This document shows positions 1 through 6,584 of a DNA stretch of 15,250 nt, piece by piece (positions within the stretch are counted from its first letter, which is position 1; every line of letters starts with the position of its first letter). The notes under the pieces are model-generated. The model worked only from the letters and a program-made list of their open reading frames with translations, was not told the DNA's origin and made no database searches. Made by a program: the position numbers and the translations under genes. The DNA comes from DATBFX01 sp036558305. GTDB taxonomy: Bacteria; Chloroflexota; Chloroflexia; Thermomicrobiales; UBA6265. Where the stretch lies: NCBI GenBank assembly GCA_036558305.1, contig DATBFX010000118.1, positions 1-15,250 on the forward strand, read 5' to 3'.

Positions 1-1044
1 CCGCCCCGCCGCGTCCTCATCACCGGCGGCGCCGGCTTCCTCGGCATCAACCTCACCCGGTACCTCCTCGCCCGCGGCGTCGCCGTCACCTCCCTCGATC
101 TCGCCGACTTCGCCTACCCCGATGTCCGCGACCGCGTCACCGTCGTCCGCGGCGACATCCGCTGCGAAACCGACGTCGCCCGCGCCCTCGAGGACTGCGA
201 CGCCGTCGTCCATACCGCCGCCGCCCTCCCGCTCTACTCCCCGCAAGACATCTACACCACCGACGTCGTCGGCACCCGCCTCGTCCTCGACTGCGCCCGC
301 CGCGCCGGCGTTCGCCGTGCCGTCCACATCTCCTCGACCGCCGTGTATGGCATCCCCGACCACCACCCGTTGGTCGAGGAGGACCGCCTCGAAGGCGTCG
401 GACCGTACGGGCAGGCCAAAATCCAGGCCGAGATGATCGCCCTCGAAGAGCGCGGCAAGGGGTTGGTCGTGCCCATTCTCCGCCCCAAGTCGTTCATTGG
501 CCCCGAGCGCCTCGGTGTCTTTTCGCTGCTCTACGACTGGGCGCTCGACGGCCGCAACTTCCCGGTCCTCGGCAACGGCCATAACCGGTACCAGTTCCTC
601 GATGTCGAGGACCTCTGCGAGGCGATCTGGCTCTGCCTTACCCTCCCCGATGACGTCGTCGACGACACCTTCAACATCGGCGCCCGCGACTTCGGTACGA
701 TCCGCTCCGACTACCAGGCCGTCCTCGACGCCGCCGGTCACGGCAAGCGCGTGATCGGCATCCCCGCCGCGCCGGCAATCCTTGCCCTTCGCCTGCTCGA
801 AAAACTCGGCGTCTCGCCGCTCTACAAATGGGTCTACGAGACCGTCGCCAAAGACTCCTTCGTCTCGATCGAGAAGGCCCAGCGCCAGCTCGGCTGGCAA
901 CCGAAGTACTCGAACCGCGACGCGCTCCTCCGCAACTTTGCCTGGTACCGTGCGCACCGCGGCCGGTTCGCCGCCCAGGCCGGTATCACCCACCGCGTCC
1001 CGTGGAAGCAGGGCGCCCTCGGCGTCCTGAAACGCGCATTTTGA
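1..1044 (+). CDS. NAD(P)-dependent epimerase/dehydratase, extended SDR (5' end missing)
   Basis: The frame is open from the first base of the window, so the start codon lies upstream; 347 residues are visible. The N-terminus carries the Rossmann dinucleotide motif TGGAGFLG at visible residues 8-15. An HISSTAVYG strand holds the catalytic Ser/Thr region, and the YGQAK active-site Tyr-Lys pair falls at residues 136 and 140. This set is typical of extended short-chain dehydrogenases that epimerise, dehydrate or reduce nucleotide sugars in the cytoplasm. Only a few residues should be missing, because the glycine motif normally lies within the first 15 residues. The stop is 14 bp before the likely GTG start of the UbiA-type gene, so the two are probably co-transcribed. 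That pairing suggests polyprenyl-sugar or envelope glycan synthesis. The exact substrate cannot be read from the sequence; UDP-glucose 4-epimerase-like and dTDP-sugar enzymes are alternatives. Confidence 0.9.
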   Translation, partial: PPRRVLITGGAGFLGINLTRYLLARGVAVTSLDLADFAYPDVRDRVTVVRGDIRCETDVARALEDCDAVVHTAAALPLYSPQDIYTTDVVGTRLVLDCARRAGVRRAVHISSTAVYGIPDHHPLVEEDRLEGVGPYGQAKIQAEMIALEERGKGLVVPILRPKSFIGPERLGVFSLLYDWALDGRNFPVLGNGHNRYQFLDVEDLCEAIWLCLTLPDDVVDDTFNIGARDFGTIRSDYQAVLDAAGHGKRVIGIPAAPAILALRLLEKLGVSPLYKWVYETVAKDSFVSIEKAQRQLGWQPKYSNRDALLRNFAWYRAHRGRFAAQAGITHRVPWKQGALGVLKRAF

Positions 1045-1058
1045 GGCCCGAGACTGCC

Positions 1059-2054
1059 GTGGAAGACCTCGTGCACGACCGACCCACAGCTCCAAGACCG
1101 GTCTCGGCCCATCCCGGCGGAGGCGAGAAGGTCGTCGCCCACCCCGCAGCGCGACGACGGAGGTCGGCCCTGCTCGCCGCGCTTGCGCACCAACCGCCGA
1201 TCGTCCGGGCGATGCGTCCGCTCCAATGGACCAAGAACGGGCTGGTCTTCGCCGCGCTGGCGTTCGACCGCCAGGTGTTCCACCTGGAGCCGTTCCTGCG
1301 CTGCCTCGCTGCCGCCCTCGTCTTCTGCGCCGTCAGCAGCGGTATCTACCTGATCAACGACGTCCGCGACGCCGAGCAGGACCGACTGCACCCGAGGAAG
1401 CGTTACCGCCCGGTCGCCGCCGGTGAACTGTCGCCCGAGCGCGCGACCGCCGTCGCCGCCGTCCTTTTGGTCGCCGGTTTTGCCGCCGCGATGGCGATCC
1501 GCCCCGCCTTCGCCGCCGTCATCGCCGGCTACATGGTCCTGATGATCGCCTATTCCTACTGGCTGAAACGCCTGGTCATCATCGACGTCTTCGCCATCGC
1601 CGCCGGCTTCGTTCTTCGCGCCGCCGGCGGTGCCGTCGCGATCTCGGTGCCGATCTCGCCCTGGCTCTACGTCTGCACCATGCTGCTCGCCCTCTTCCTC
1701 GGCTTCGGCAAGCGCCGCAACGAACTCGCCACCCTCCAGGAGGCGGCCGTCCACCACCGCGCCAACCTCGACAGCTACTCGATTCCCCTTCTCGACCAGA
1801 TCATCGCCGTCGTCTCCTCCGCCACCGTCATGACCTACTCCCTCTACACCTTCGATGCCCCCAACGTCCCCACCAACCACGCGATGATGCTGACCATCCC
1901 CTTCGTCGCCTACGCCATCTTCCGCTACCTCTTTCTCATCTACCGCAAAGACCAGGGCGGCAGCCCCGAGGTCCTCCTGGTCACCGACCGTCCCCTCCTC
2001 CTCTGCATTACCGGCTGGGCGATTGCGAGCGTCGCGATCTTGTATTGGGCTTGA
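1059..2054 (+). CDS. UbiA-family decaprenyl-phosphate phosphoribosyltransferase-like membrane enzyme
   Basis: This integral membrane prenyltransferase is predicted at 331 aa. From the GTG at 1059, the family opening MRPLQWTKN starts at residue 52. The first Asp-rich motif, ND-x2-D-x3-D-x2-HP-x-K-x2-RP, covers residues 100-118 and binds Mg2+ and the diphosphate substrate. The second conserved block, YSYWLKRLVIIDVFAIAAGF, starts at residue 165, followed by GFGKRRNEL near 216. The ending RKDQGGSPEVLLVTDRPL is a hallmark I associate with DPPR synthases (Rv3806c type), which transfer phosphoribose from PRPP to decaprenyl phosphate. Long hydrophobic stretches alternate throughout, as expected for about nine membrane helices. 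The start is inferred: a GAGG sits 12 nt upstream of the GTG, while ATG 1212 would begin right at the core and drop the basic N-terminal segment usual in relatives. A digeranylgeranylglyceryl- or homogentisate-type UbiA is less likely given the HPxK and GSPE motifs. Confidence 0.85.
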   Translation: MEDLVHDRPTAPRPVSAHPGGGEKVVAHPAARRRRSALLAALAHQPPIVRAMRPLQWTKNGLVFAALAFDRQVFHLEPFLRCLAAALVFCAVSSGIYLINDVRDAEQDRLHPRKRYRPVAAGELSPERATAVAAVLLVAGFAAAMAIRPAFAAVIAGYMVLMIAYSYWLKRLVIIDVFAIAAGFVLRAAGGAVAISVPISPWLYVCTMLLALFLGFGKRRNELATLQEAAVHHRANLDSYSIPLLDQIIAVVSSATVMTYSLYTFDAPNVPTNHAMMLTIPFVAYAIFRYLFLIYRKDQGGSPEVLLVTDRPLLLCITGWAIASVAILYWA

Positions 2055-2139
2055 TCGTCGGCGTTTTCCAACACCAACCTTCGCGCCCGTCGCCGCCACA
2101 CAATCCCATTGAGGAAACACGGCCAACGCCGCTCCGCCG
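2055..2139. other. Convergent gap between the UbiA-type gene and the GntR-SBP regulator
   Basis: This short gap lies between two converging stop codons. No hairpin followed by a U-tract is visible on either strand. The only hint of structure is a distant pair, CGGCGTT near 2058 and AACGCCG near 2125, which is too far apart to be convincing. The terminators of both genes remain unidentified. Confidence 0.4.
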
Positions 2140-3675
2140 CTACCCCCGCCGAATCCCACTCCCCCGCCCGCCCGCAATCCGCGCCGACCGCCGCTCTCCC
2201 CGCTCCGGCAATCCCGTGATGCCGCCGATCACCGCCGCGGCCCGCGCTACCGCCTGCTCCGGTTCCAACTCCCCGAGGATCGCCGATTCGAACATCCGCC
2301 CGATCTGCGCCGAAACCCGCGCGTACTCCGGCAGCGGCCACCGCGCCCGCGCGTGCTCGACGAGTCGCGCCACCTCGTACAGAAACGGCTCCGACGCCGC
2401 GTCCAGCCGCTGATTGGCCACCAGCGTGGGCGGATTCTCGCCCGTCCGCGCGGAAAACTCCCTCAGCACCTCGCCGTCCATGGCGCGAGCCAGGACCTGG
2501 AGCGCCAGCTCCTGCCGGCGCGATTGGCGCTGGATCGCGTACGACATGCCGCCCAGCAGCGTCGCCGGTTGGCCCCCCGGTCCGGCCGGGATCGGCACGA
2601 ACGCCAAGCGCGCTTGGCATTCCTCTTCGTCCCAACCGGCCACCGACTTGATCAGTGCCCGTTCGTAGCTGCCGCCGAGTGCGAACGCCACCGCCCCCGA
2701 ACCGATCTCGATCGACGGCCCGTTCCAGGTGATGCCGGTCACGTCGATCGATGCCACCCGATGCCTCCGCACCAGATCGGTGATGAACGCGACCGCGCTC
2801 CGCGCTGCCGCACTGTTCAGGACGACCTCGCCGTTCGCGATCACGTCGGCCCCCGCCGACCAGAGTACCGGCAGGAGTTGGAACGTCGTCGTCTCTTCCG
2901 CCGCTCCTCCGCCCGCGAAGACGACCGGGTACGGACCGAGTCCGTAGCGGGCCCGGACGTCCGCCCGGAGAAAGTGCCGGGCAGCGTCGAGCCACTCGTT
3001 CCACGTCCGCGGCGGCGCCAACTCTTCCCTGGCAAACCAGTCCTTGCGGTACCAGAGCAGCGCCACGTCCGCCGCCGGCGGGAAGGCGTAGAGTTCCCCG
3101 CCGTAGCTGTTCTCCAACCGGAGTTGCGGGACCAAATCGCCCGCCAGTGCCGCCGCGAGTTGCCGGTCGATCGCGTCGAAGGACTGCACGTAGCCGCGTT
3201 CGGCAAACTCCGCGACCCACGCCGAATCGACCAGCGAGATGTCCGCCGCCGTCCCCTCGGCCACCGCCAGCGTCAGCCGCGACCGCAGGTGTTGCTTCTC
3301 GATGATGTCGAAGCGGAGCCGGACCGGCCGCTCTGGGTGTTCGGCATTCCAACTCGCCACGCCGCGCTGCAACACCCAGCACCAGCGATCCCCCGCCAAG
3401 ACGACCGAAAGTTCGGTCAGCTCGGCCGGTTCGGCGATGGCCTCGGTCGCGGCGACGAACGTTCCCCGCCCCGCGTATCGCACGAGTAGTCCGCGCGCCG
3501 TGAGCACCCCGAGCGCGCGGCGAATCGGCGTCCGGCTGATCCCCAACCGTTGGCACAGTTCGTGCTCGGTCGGCAATCGATCACCGGGTCGGAGTTCGCC
3601 GCGCGCGATCTGCCCCCGAATCAGCGCCTCCAACTGGTGCGAAACGGGTATCGGGTTTCGCCGATCGACCTGCAT
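2140..3675 (-). CDS. GntR winged-helix regulator fused to an ABC solute-binding-protein (family 1) domain
   Basis: Predicted at 511 aa and cytoplasmic. Residues 7-75 form a GntR winged helix: PVSHQLEALIRGQI, GDRLPTEHELCQRLGISRTP (recognition helix), IRRALGVLTARGLL and GRGTFV (wing). There is no UTRA or FCD effector domain. Instead, residues about 88-480 read like a family-1 extracellular sugar-binding protein: GTAADISLVDSAWVAEFAERG near 141, GGELYAFPPAADVALLWYRK from 192, PPRTWNEWLDAAR near 221, GEVVLNSAAARSAVAFI from 282, GGMSYAI near 375 and an ARTGENPP segment near 409. No signal peptide or membrane segment lies between the domains, so the SBP-like part should bind its ligand in the cytosol. 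The ATG at 3675 is preferred because GAGGGA lies 6 nt upstream; an upstream in-frame TTG at 3738 has no comparable site. The gene is divergent from a mannoside uptake operon, which it probably regulates. The architecture is strongly supported; the ligand and target are inferred. Confidence 0.92.
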   Translation of the reverse strand: MQVDRRNPIPVSHQLEALIRGQIARGELRPGDRLPTEHELCQRLGISRTPIRRALGVLTARGLLVRYAGRGTFVAATEAIAEPAELTELSVVLAGDRWCWVLQRGVASWNAEHPERPVRLRFDIIEKQHLRSRLTLAVAEGTAADISLVDSAWVAEFAERGYVQSFDAIDRQLAAALAGDLVPQLRLENSYGGELYAFPPAADVALLWYRKDWFAREELAPPRTWNEWLDAARHFLRADVRARYGLGPYPVVFAGGGAAEETTTFQLLPVLWSAGADVIANGEVVLNSAAARSAVAFITDLVRRHRVASIDVTGITWNGPSIEIGSGAVAFALGGSYERALIKSVAGWDEEECQARLAFVPIPAGPGGQPATLLGGMSYAIQRQSRRQELALQVLARAMDGEVLREFSARTGENPPTLVANQRLDAASEPFLYEVARLVEHARARWPLPEYARVSAQIGRMFESAILGELEPEQAVARAAAVIGGITGLPERGERRSARIAGGRGSGIRRG

Positions 3676-3734
3676 TCGCCGTCCCTCGCCCCAATTGAAG
3701 TAGCGAACGGCATCGACTTTGTCACGCCGATAAT

Positions 3735-3800
3735 ACAATCTGCTCTTGGGCCCCTTGTAGGGGAAGGGGGGGACAATCCCCGCACACGGCTGTCACAATC
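3735..3800. repeat. Three direct ACAATC repeats near the regulator start
   Basis: ACAATC occurs at 3735-3740, 3773-3778 and 3795-3800, which reads as GATTGT on the regulator's strand. The first copy directly abuts a TATTAT element on the minus strand (3734-3729) that could be the regulator's -10 box, although no good -35 is visible. The repeats could be operator half-sites for autoregulation. Six-base repeats can occur by chance, so this is tentative. Confidence 0.3.
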
Positions 3801-3900
3801 GGCCTGGAGGCCGCGCCTGGTTCGTATTCTTCGTTACCCTCGGCCTTCAGATCGCGCCTCGTCGGGCAAACTCCGATCCCGCAGTCTCGACCACCGGCAC

Positions 3901-3928
3901 TTGTGCGACAGAACAAAGAGATACAAAG
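3901..3928. promoter_or_regulatory. Candidate operator: TTGT-N8-ACAA with repeated ACAAAG
   Basis: TTGT at 3901-3904 and ACAA at 3913-3916 form a perfect short inverted repeat with an 8-bp gap. ACAAAG then appears at 3913-3918 and again at 3923-3928, exactly one helical turn (10 bp) apart. The second copy ends 2 bp before the TTGACA hexamer. A dimeric GntR-type regulator bound here would contact RNA polymerase or block the -35 element. The position is suggestive; binding by the neighbouring regulator is inferred. Confidence 0.35.
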
Positions 3929-3930
3929 TA

Positions 3931-3959
3931 TTGACAACTTCGGCACACTCGATTACCGT
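3931..3959 (+). promoter_or_regulatory. Sigma70-like promoter for the mannoside uptake operon
   Basis: A perfect TTGACA at 3931-3936 is followed after 17 bp by TACCGT at 3954-3959. The -10 box keeps the three most important positions (TA and the final T). This would place transcription start near 3966 and give a leader of about 150 nt before the solute-binding-protein ATG. The -35 match is strong in such GC-rich DNA; the -10 match is weaker. Confidence 0.5.
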
Positions 3960-4060
3960 CCGCGCTGCCGGCATTTTTGCTCCACCCCACGAGGAAGGAG
4001 GATTGACGCCGCGACGACCAAACCACCGCATTCTCACGGATTCCAACTTCGGGCATTAAA

Positions 4061-4100
4061 CGTTGCCACAGGTGGGGACTGCTCGAATGTCCCCGTAACG
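4061..4100 (+). other. Leader RNA hairpin just upstream of the SBP ribosome-binding site
   Basis: GGGGAC at 4074-4079 pairs perfectly with GTCCCC at 4089-4094 around a 9-nt loop. Outer arms CGTT (4061-4064) and AACG (4097-4100) can add four pairs, with an unequal internal loop between. The structure ends 4 nt before the AGAGGA ribosome-binding site at 4105-4110. It could protect the transcript's 5' end or modulate translation. It lacks a U-tract and is unlikely to be a terminator. Confidence 0.4.
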
Positions 4101-4115
4101 AGAAAGAGGACACGC

Positions 4116-5510
4116 ATGGGCAACGACGCACTTCGCGACCTCGTCGGCAGGATGCGCAGCGGACGCCTCAGCCGGCGCCAGTTCATGACCCGCGCGGCGG
4201 CGATGGGGCTCTCCGCCACCGCCATCAGCGGCGCCCTCCGGCAAGTGCCGACCCGGGCGCAGGACAACGGTGAGATCACATTCTGGACGACCTTCTCGGC
4301 CAACGACTTCGACAACATGAAGGCGGTCACCGATGCCTACAACGCCCAGGCAACGGGCGCCAAGGTCAACATCGTCCAGGTGCCGCCCGCGCAAGTCACC
4401 GACGTCTCGAAATTGATGACCGCGGTCCGCGGCGGTACCGGTCCCGACATGTACCACATGGACCGCTTCGTCGTCGCCCAGAACGCGGCCACGGGTCTGC
4501 TCCAGGACCTGTCGTCGCTCGGCGCCGATCTGAGCAACTACGTCCCGTTCGCCGCGCAGGAAGCCACCTACGACGGCAAGGCCTACGCGCTCCCCTTCGA
4601 CACCGATGCCCGCGCCCTCTACTACAACAAGACGATGCTCCAGAGCGTCGGCGTCGACCCCGCACAACTCGATTCCTCAAAGGGCCCGGTCACCTGGGAC
4701 GCGGTCGCGGAAATCGCGGCCAAACTCGATGTGAAGGACAGCAACGGCAACTACACCCAGATGGGGTTCGTCCCCTGGGACAACCAGGGGTGGCACTACA
4801 CCTACGGCTTCTCGTTCGGTGGTAAGTTTTTCGACCAGGCGGCCTGTGAGGTTTCGCCGACCGATCAACCGATCGTCGACGCCTTCACTTGGGTCCAGAA
4901 CTACTGCGTCAATCTCGGTGCCGACAAGGTGAGCGCGTTCGCCAACGCCCAGAACCTGCCGGGTGCCGACCCCGCCCAGAACACCTTCCACACCCAGAAA
5001 CTGGCGATGACGATCACCGGCGACTGGGAGATCGCAAACCTCGTAACGTACGCCCCCGACATGCAGTACGGGATCACCTGGATGCCGGTGCCGAAGGCGG
5101 GCGACCCGTCGGTGACCTGGGCCGGCGGCTGGTCGGTCGTCATCCCGCAGGGCGCCAAGAACGTCGACGGCGCCTGGGCGGCGATGCAGTTCATCTGCGG
5201 CGAGCAGGGCAGCCGCCTCTACACGCAGAACAGCTCCCACCTGCCGACCTGGAAGGCGCTCCTCTCCGACACCGAGCTCTTCGCCGGTCAGCACCAATTC
5301 TTCGCCCAGATGCTCCCGACCGCCAAGAACCGGCCGCCCCTGCCGGTTGGCGCCAAGTACTGGGACGAGTTGACGGTGGCCTGGCAAAAGACGTACCTGA
5401 ACCAGGGTAAACCGGCCGATCTGCTGGAGACGGTCAAGAACAACGTCGATGCCGATCTGAAGCAGTATTGCCCGGTCACGATCACCGAAGAGGGAACGCC
5501 GACGACGTAA
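4116..5510 (+). CDS. Tat-exported ABC sugar solute-binding protein (family 1)
   Basis: Predicted at 464 aa. The N-terminus has a twin-arginine signal, SRRQFM at residues 19-24, then a hydrophobic stretch (AAAMGLSATAISG) and probable cleavage near TRA-QDNG at residue 48. No lipobox cysteine is seen, so it is not an obvious lipoprotein. The mature part follows the family-1 pattern: EITFWTTFSANDFDNMKAV from about 53, GGTGPDMYHMDRFVVAQ near 106, DGKAYALPFDTDARALYYNK near 153, GDWEIANL and GGWSVVIPQGAKN. It should capture an oligosaccharide or glycoside outside the membrane and deliver it to the two permeases downstream. The start is set by AGAGGA five bases upstream of the ATG; the frame is open further upstream but without a supported start. 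Mannoside specificity is inferred from the linked GH38 enzyme, not from the binding pocket. Confidence 0.92.
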   Translation: MGNDALRDLVGRMRSGRLSRRQFMTRAAAMGLSATAISGALRQVPTRAQDNGEITFWTTFSANDFDNMKAVTDAYNAQATGAKVNIVQVPPAQVTDVSKLMTAVRGGTGPDMYHMDRFVVAQNAATGLLQDLSSLGADLSNYVPFAAQEATYDGKAYALPFDTDARALYYNKTMLQSVGVDPAQLDSSKGPVTWDAVAEIAAKLDVKDSNGNYTQMGFVPWDNQGWHYTYGFSFGGKFFDQAACEVSPTDQPIVDAFTWVQNYCVNLGADKVSAFANAQNLPGADPAQNTFHTQKLAMTITGDWEIANLVTYAPDMQYGITWMPVPKAGDPSVTWAGGWSVVIPQGAKNVDGAWAAMQFICGEQGSRLYTQNSSHLPTWKALLSDTELFAGQHQFFAQMLPTAKNRPPLPVGAKYWDELTVAWQKTYLNQGKPADLLETVKNNVDADLKQYCPVTITEEGTPTT

Positions 5511-5526
5511 CCTCGCCGATCGCGTT

Positions 5527-5556
5527 GGGGGCCGGGCGCACAACCGTCCGGCCCCC
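5527..5556 (+). terminator. Strong hairpin between SBP and first permease (attenuator or partial terminator)
   Basis: A 12-bp stem containing one G-U pair is formed by 5527-5538 (GGGGGCCGGGCG) and 5545-5556 (CGTCCGGCCCCC), with a 6-nt loop CACAAC. Only GTCT follows, with no run of Ts, so full intrinsic termination is doubtful. Hairpins in this position commonly stabilise the upstream binding-protein message or reduce read-through, yielding more binding protein than permease. The structure is clear; its effect is inferred. Confidence 0.65.
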
Positions 5557-5618
5557 GTCTATCATTGCCGTCGCGGCTTGTCCCGAACTGCCGGCCGAGC
5601 GAAAGTGGGGTTCCGAGC

Positions 5619-6572
5619 GTGGCAGCACCACCCGTCGCCGTAGGAGCACCGGCCCGTCCGGTCGCGGTGAGCCGCTGGCGCATGACGAAGCGCGAGCGGC
5701 ACAACCTCTTGATGGGGATCCTCTTCATCAGTCCCTGGTTGGTCGGCTTCTTCGTCTTTCTCGCCTACCCGATCTACTACACCGTTCGCATCAGTTTCAC
5801 CAAGTACACCGGATTCGGCACGCCCCAGTGGATCGGACTCGACAACTACCGCACGCTCCTCCACGACAACGTGTTCTGGACCGCGGTTTACAACACCGCC
5901 TACTACACGGCGCTCGCGGTGCCGGTCGGCGTGGTCGTCGCGATGGTGCTGGCGCTGGTGATGAATCAACCGCTGCCGGAAGTCGGTATCTTCCGGGTGG
6001 TCATCTACATCCCATCGGTCATTCCGCTCTTTACACTCGCTTTCGTCTTCCAGGTCTTGATGAATCCCACCCAGGGTATTTTCAACCGCGTCTTGATCTT
6101 TTTCGGACTGCCGAACATCAACTGGTTCGGTGATCCCCGGTATGCCAAGATCGCCCTCGTCATCCTCGCCCAATACGGCGCCGGCCAGGCGGCGATCGTC
6201 TTTCTCGCGGCGCTGAAAGGTATCCCCTACACGCTCTACGAGGCGGCGTCGCTGGACGGGGCGACGTCGTGGCGGCGTTTCTGGAACATCACCCTGCCGT
6301 TGATGACCCCCGTCATCCTCTACGACCTGATTCTCGGGCTGAGTTATGGGTTGCAGATCTTCACCCAGGTCTACATCCTCAGCGGCAACCCGGCCGGCGG
6401 ACCGGCGAACTCGACGATGGTCTACGTCCTCTACCTGTACAACAACGCCTTTACCTACGCCAAGATGGGGCTGGCTTCCGCGATGGCGTGGATCCTCTTC
6501 GTCGTCACCATGGTGCTGTCCCTGATCATCTTCCGATCGTCCCGCTGGTGGGTCAATTACGAGACGATCTGA
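5619..6572 (+). CDS. ABC sugar transporter permease, MalF/UgpA type
   Basis: Predicted at 317 aa. It is an inner-membrane permease with a short basic N-terminus (SRWRMTKRERHNLLMG) followed by about six hydrophobic helices, the first around FISPWLVGFFVFLAYPIYYT. The EAA cytoplasmic loop that docks the ATPase is intact: EAASLDGATSWRRFWNITLP begins at residue 208. Length and layout fit the carbohydrate-uptake type 1 family. The start is inferred: GTG 5619 has a purine-rich AAAGTGGGG upstream, whereas an in-frame TTG at 5565 would begin right after the intergenic hairpin and add a poorly conserved extension. It is separated from the binding-protein gene by 108 bp and from the next permease by 12 bp. 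With that permease it should form a heterodimeric channel. Confidence 0.92.
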   Translation: MAAPPVAVGAPARPVAVSRWRMTKRERHNLLMGILFISPWLVGFFVFLAYPIYYTVRISFTKYTGFGTPQWIGLDNYRTLLHDNVFWTAVYNTAYYTALAVPVGVVVAMVLALVMNQPLPEVGIFRVVIYIPSVIPLFTLAFVFQVLMNPTQGIFNRVLIFFGLPNINWFGDPRYAKIALVILAQYGAGQAAIVFLAALKGIPYTLYEAASLDGATSWRRFWNITLPLMTPVILYDLILGLSYGLQIFTQVYILSGNPAGGPANSTMVYVLYLYNNAFTYAKMGLASAMAWILFVVTMVLSLIIFRSSRWWVNYETI

Positions 6573-6584
6573 CGGAGCAAGACG

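Larger units (their letters stand above)
3676..4115. promoter_or_regulatory. Divergent control region between the GntR-SBP regulator and the uptake operon
   Basis: These 440 bp separate the two divergent starts and contain no convincing gene. On the regulator side there are three ACAATC repeats and a short CCCC/GGGG inverted repeat (3751-3763). A small CGGCC-tgga-GGCCG palindrome lies at 3800-3813. On the operon side there is a TTGACA promoter, a TTGT-N8-ACAA inverted repeat, a repeated ACAAAG, an SD-like AAGGAGGA with no usable start, and a leader hairpin before the true RBS. The base composition is less GC-rich than the genes around it, particularly near 3900-3960. Confidence 0.6.

Noticed and set aside
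834..2177. A 447-codon minus-strand frame opposite the UbiA-type gene
   Set aside because: It is a compositional shadow (Gly/Asp/Val repeats) of the membrane protein on the plus strand and has no family motif.
2353..3489. A 378-codon plus-strand frame opposite the fusion regulator
   Set aside because: It is Arg/Pro-rich with no domain, while the minus strand shows coherent GntR and SBP motifs.
3676..3738. In-frame TTG start for the regulator, 21 codons upstream
   Set aside because: It has no Shine-Dalgarno, and the extra residues are not part of the GntR fold. ATG 3675 has GAGGGA at proper spacing.
4003..4059. A short leader peptide starting at the TTG after AAGGAGGA
   Set aside because: The SD core is only one base from the TTG, too close for initiation, and no ATG or GTG follows in that frame before its stop.
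4116..4260. Lipoprotein signal on the solute-binding protein
   Set aside because: No cysteine follows the hydrophobic stretch. The SRRQFM motif supports Tat export with ordinary cleavage instead.
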